Both the position numbers and the translations under genes were made by a program. Of a stretch of 5,217 nt of DNA, positions 5,156 through 5,217 are shown in pieces (within the stretch, counting starts at the first letter, position 1; the number at the start of each line of letters is the position of its first letter). Below the pieces are notes generated by a model. That model searched no databases. It had not been told where the DNA came from and worked only from the letters and a program-made list of their open reading frames with translations. This DNA comes from Candidatus Poseidoniaceae archaeon (GTDB lineage Archaea; Thermoplasmatota; Poseidoniia; Poseidoniales; Poseidoniaceae), in contig JAKURJ010000106.1 of the NCBI GenBank assembly GCA_022452125.1, forward strand, positions 1 through 5,217, read 5' to 3'.

Positions 5156-5217
5156 GTGCCGTGCTTTCAGTCTGTCGGCTTTGGTGGCGACGAATGGTTC
5201 TCACAAGTGAAGGTATA
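5156..5217 (+). CDS. Possible start of a further gene (right edge, uncertain)
   Basis: From GTG 5156 a frame runs open to the window end and would read MPCFQSVGFGGDEWFSQVKV. GGAGA (5146-5150) stands 5 nt before the GTG, a good ribosome-binding site, and the codons look protein-like. This frame differs from that of PolX. I do not recognise the peptide. An alternative is ATG 5194, preceded by GGTG at 7 nt, reading MVLTSEGI in the same frame as PolX; this resembles the strand that usually precedes VDLR in PolX. With so few bases neither can be confirmed, and the stretch could also be non-coding. Confidence 0.3.
   Translation, partial: MPCFQSVGFGGDEWFSQVKV

Noticed and set aside
5053..5202. Intein in PolX
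   Set aside because: The stretch is far too short, contains a stop codon in frame and lacks the Cys/Ser start and His-Asn end expected of an intein.
4590..5204. Minus-strand frames 4590-4823 and 4833-5204
   Set aside because: Both lie opposite the PolX coding sequence, whose motifs are clear. The Ser/Pro/Arg-rich peptides look like antisense artefacts.
1..5217. tRNA, rRNA, CRISPR array, insertion sequence or defence system
   Set aside because: No regularly spaced repeats, transposase-like protein, cloverleaf-like sequence in the gaps or defence-type domain was seen; almost all bases are accounted for by ordinary genes.

Overview
The window looks like a gene-dense stretch of a marine planktonic archaeon, most likely a Marine Group II euryarchaeon (Poseidoniales) or a close Thermoplasmatota relative. 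This is inferred from the combination of a long membrane pyrophosphatase, a lipoprotein with an LAGC lipobox and acidic mature part, an archaeal-style stand-alone NifU domain, a PolX-type protein, very short gaps and about 45-48% GC. No rRNA or marker gene is present to prove it.

Left part, minus strand (1-3235): a probable operon read right to left. It has a K+-dependent membrane-bound pyrophosphatase (hppA, start at 3235), then a secreted lipoprotein of unknown function (start at 1113), then the first 48 codons of an alpha/beta hydrolase of the phospholipase/carboxylesterase type (start at 144, running off the left edge). The gaps are 46 and 9 nt. The hydrolase ribosome-binding site overlaps the lipoprotein stop codon. 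The pyrophosphatase carries residues typical of the Na+-pumping subfamily, which suits a sea-water organism.

Middle (3318-3910): two small metal-related genes transcribed away from each other. A heavy-metal-associated (HMA/CopZ-like) carrier is on the minus strand, and a NifU C-terminal-domain Fe-S scaffold is on the plus strand. The gap is only 44-68 nt and must hold both promoters.

Right part (3911-5217): a 108-residue, three-helix membrane protein of unknown function is on the minus strand. Its stop codon directly abuts that of the NifU-like gene. Divergent from it is a plus-strand PolX-family gene with three helix-hairpin-helix motifs and the GS...GDLD nucleotidyltransferase motif. It stops at 281 residues, before the third catalytic aspartate, the thumb and the PHP nuclease domain. 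The last 84 bases are uncertain: they hold a plausible start of another gene, or a continuation of the interrupted PolX frame.

No tRNA, rRNA, CRISPR array, insertion sequence or obvious defence system was seen. The parts most worth a second look are the broken or truncated PolX 3' end and the predicted ion specificity of the pyrophosphatase.
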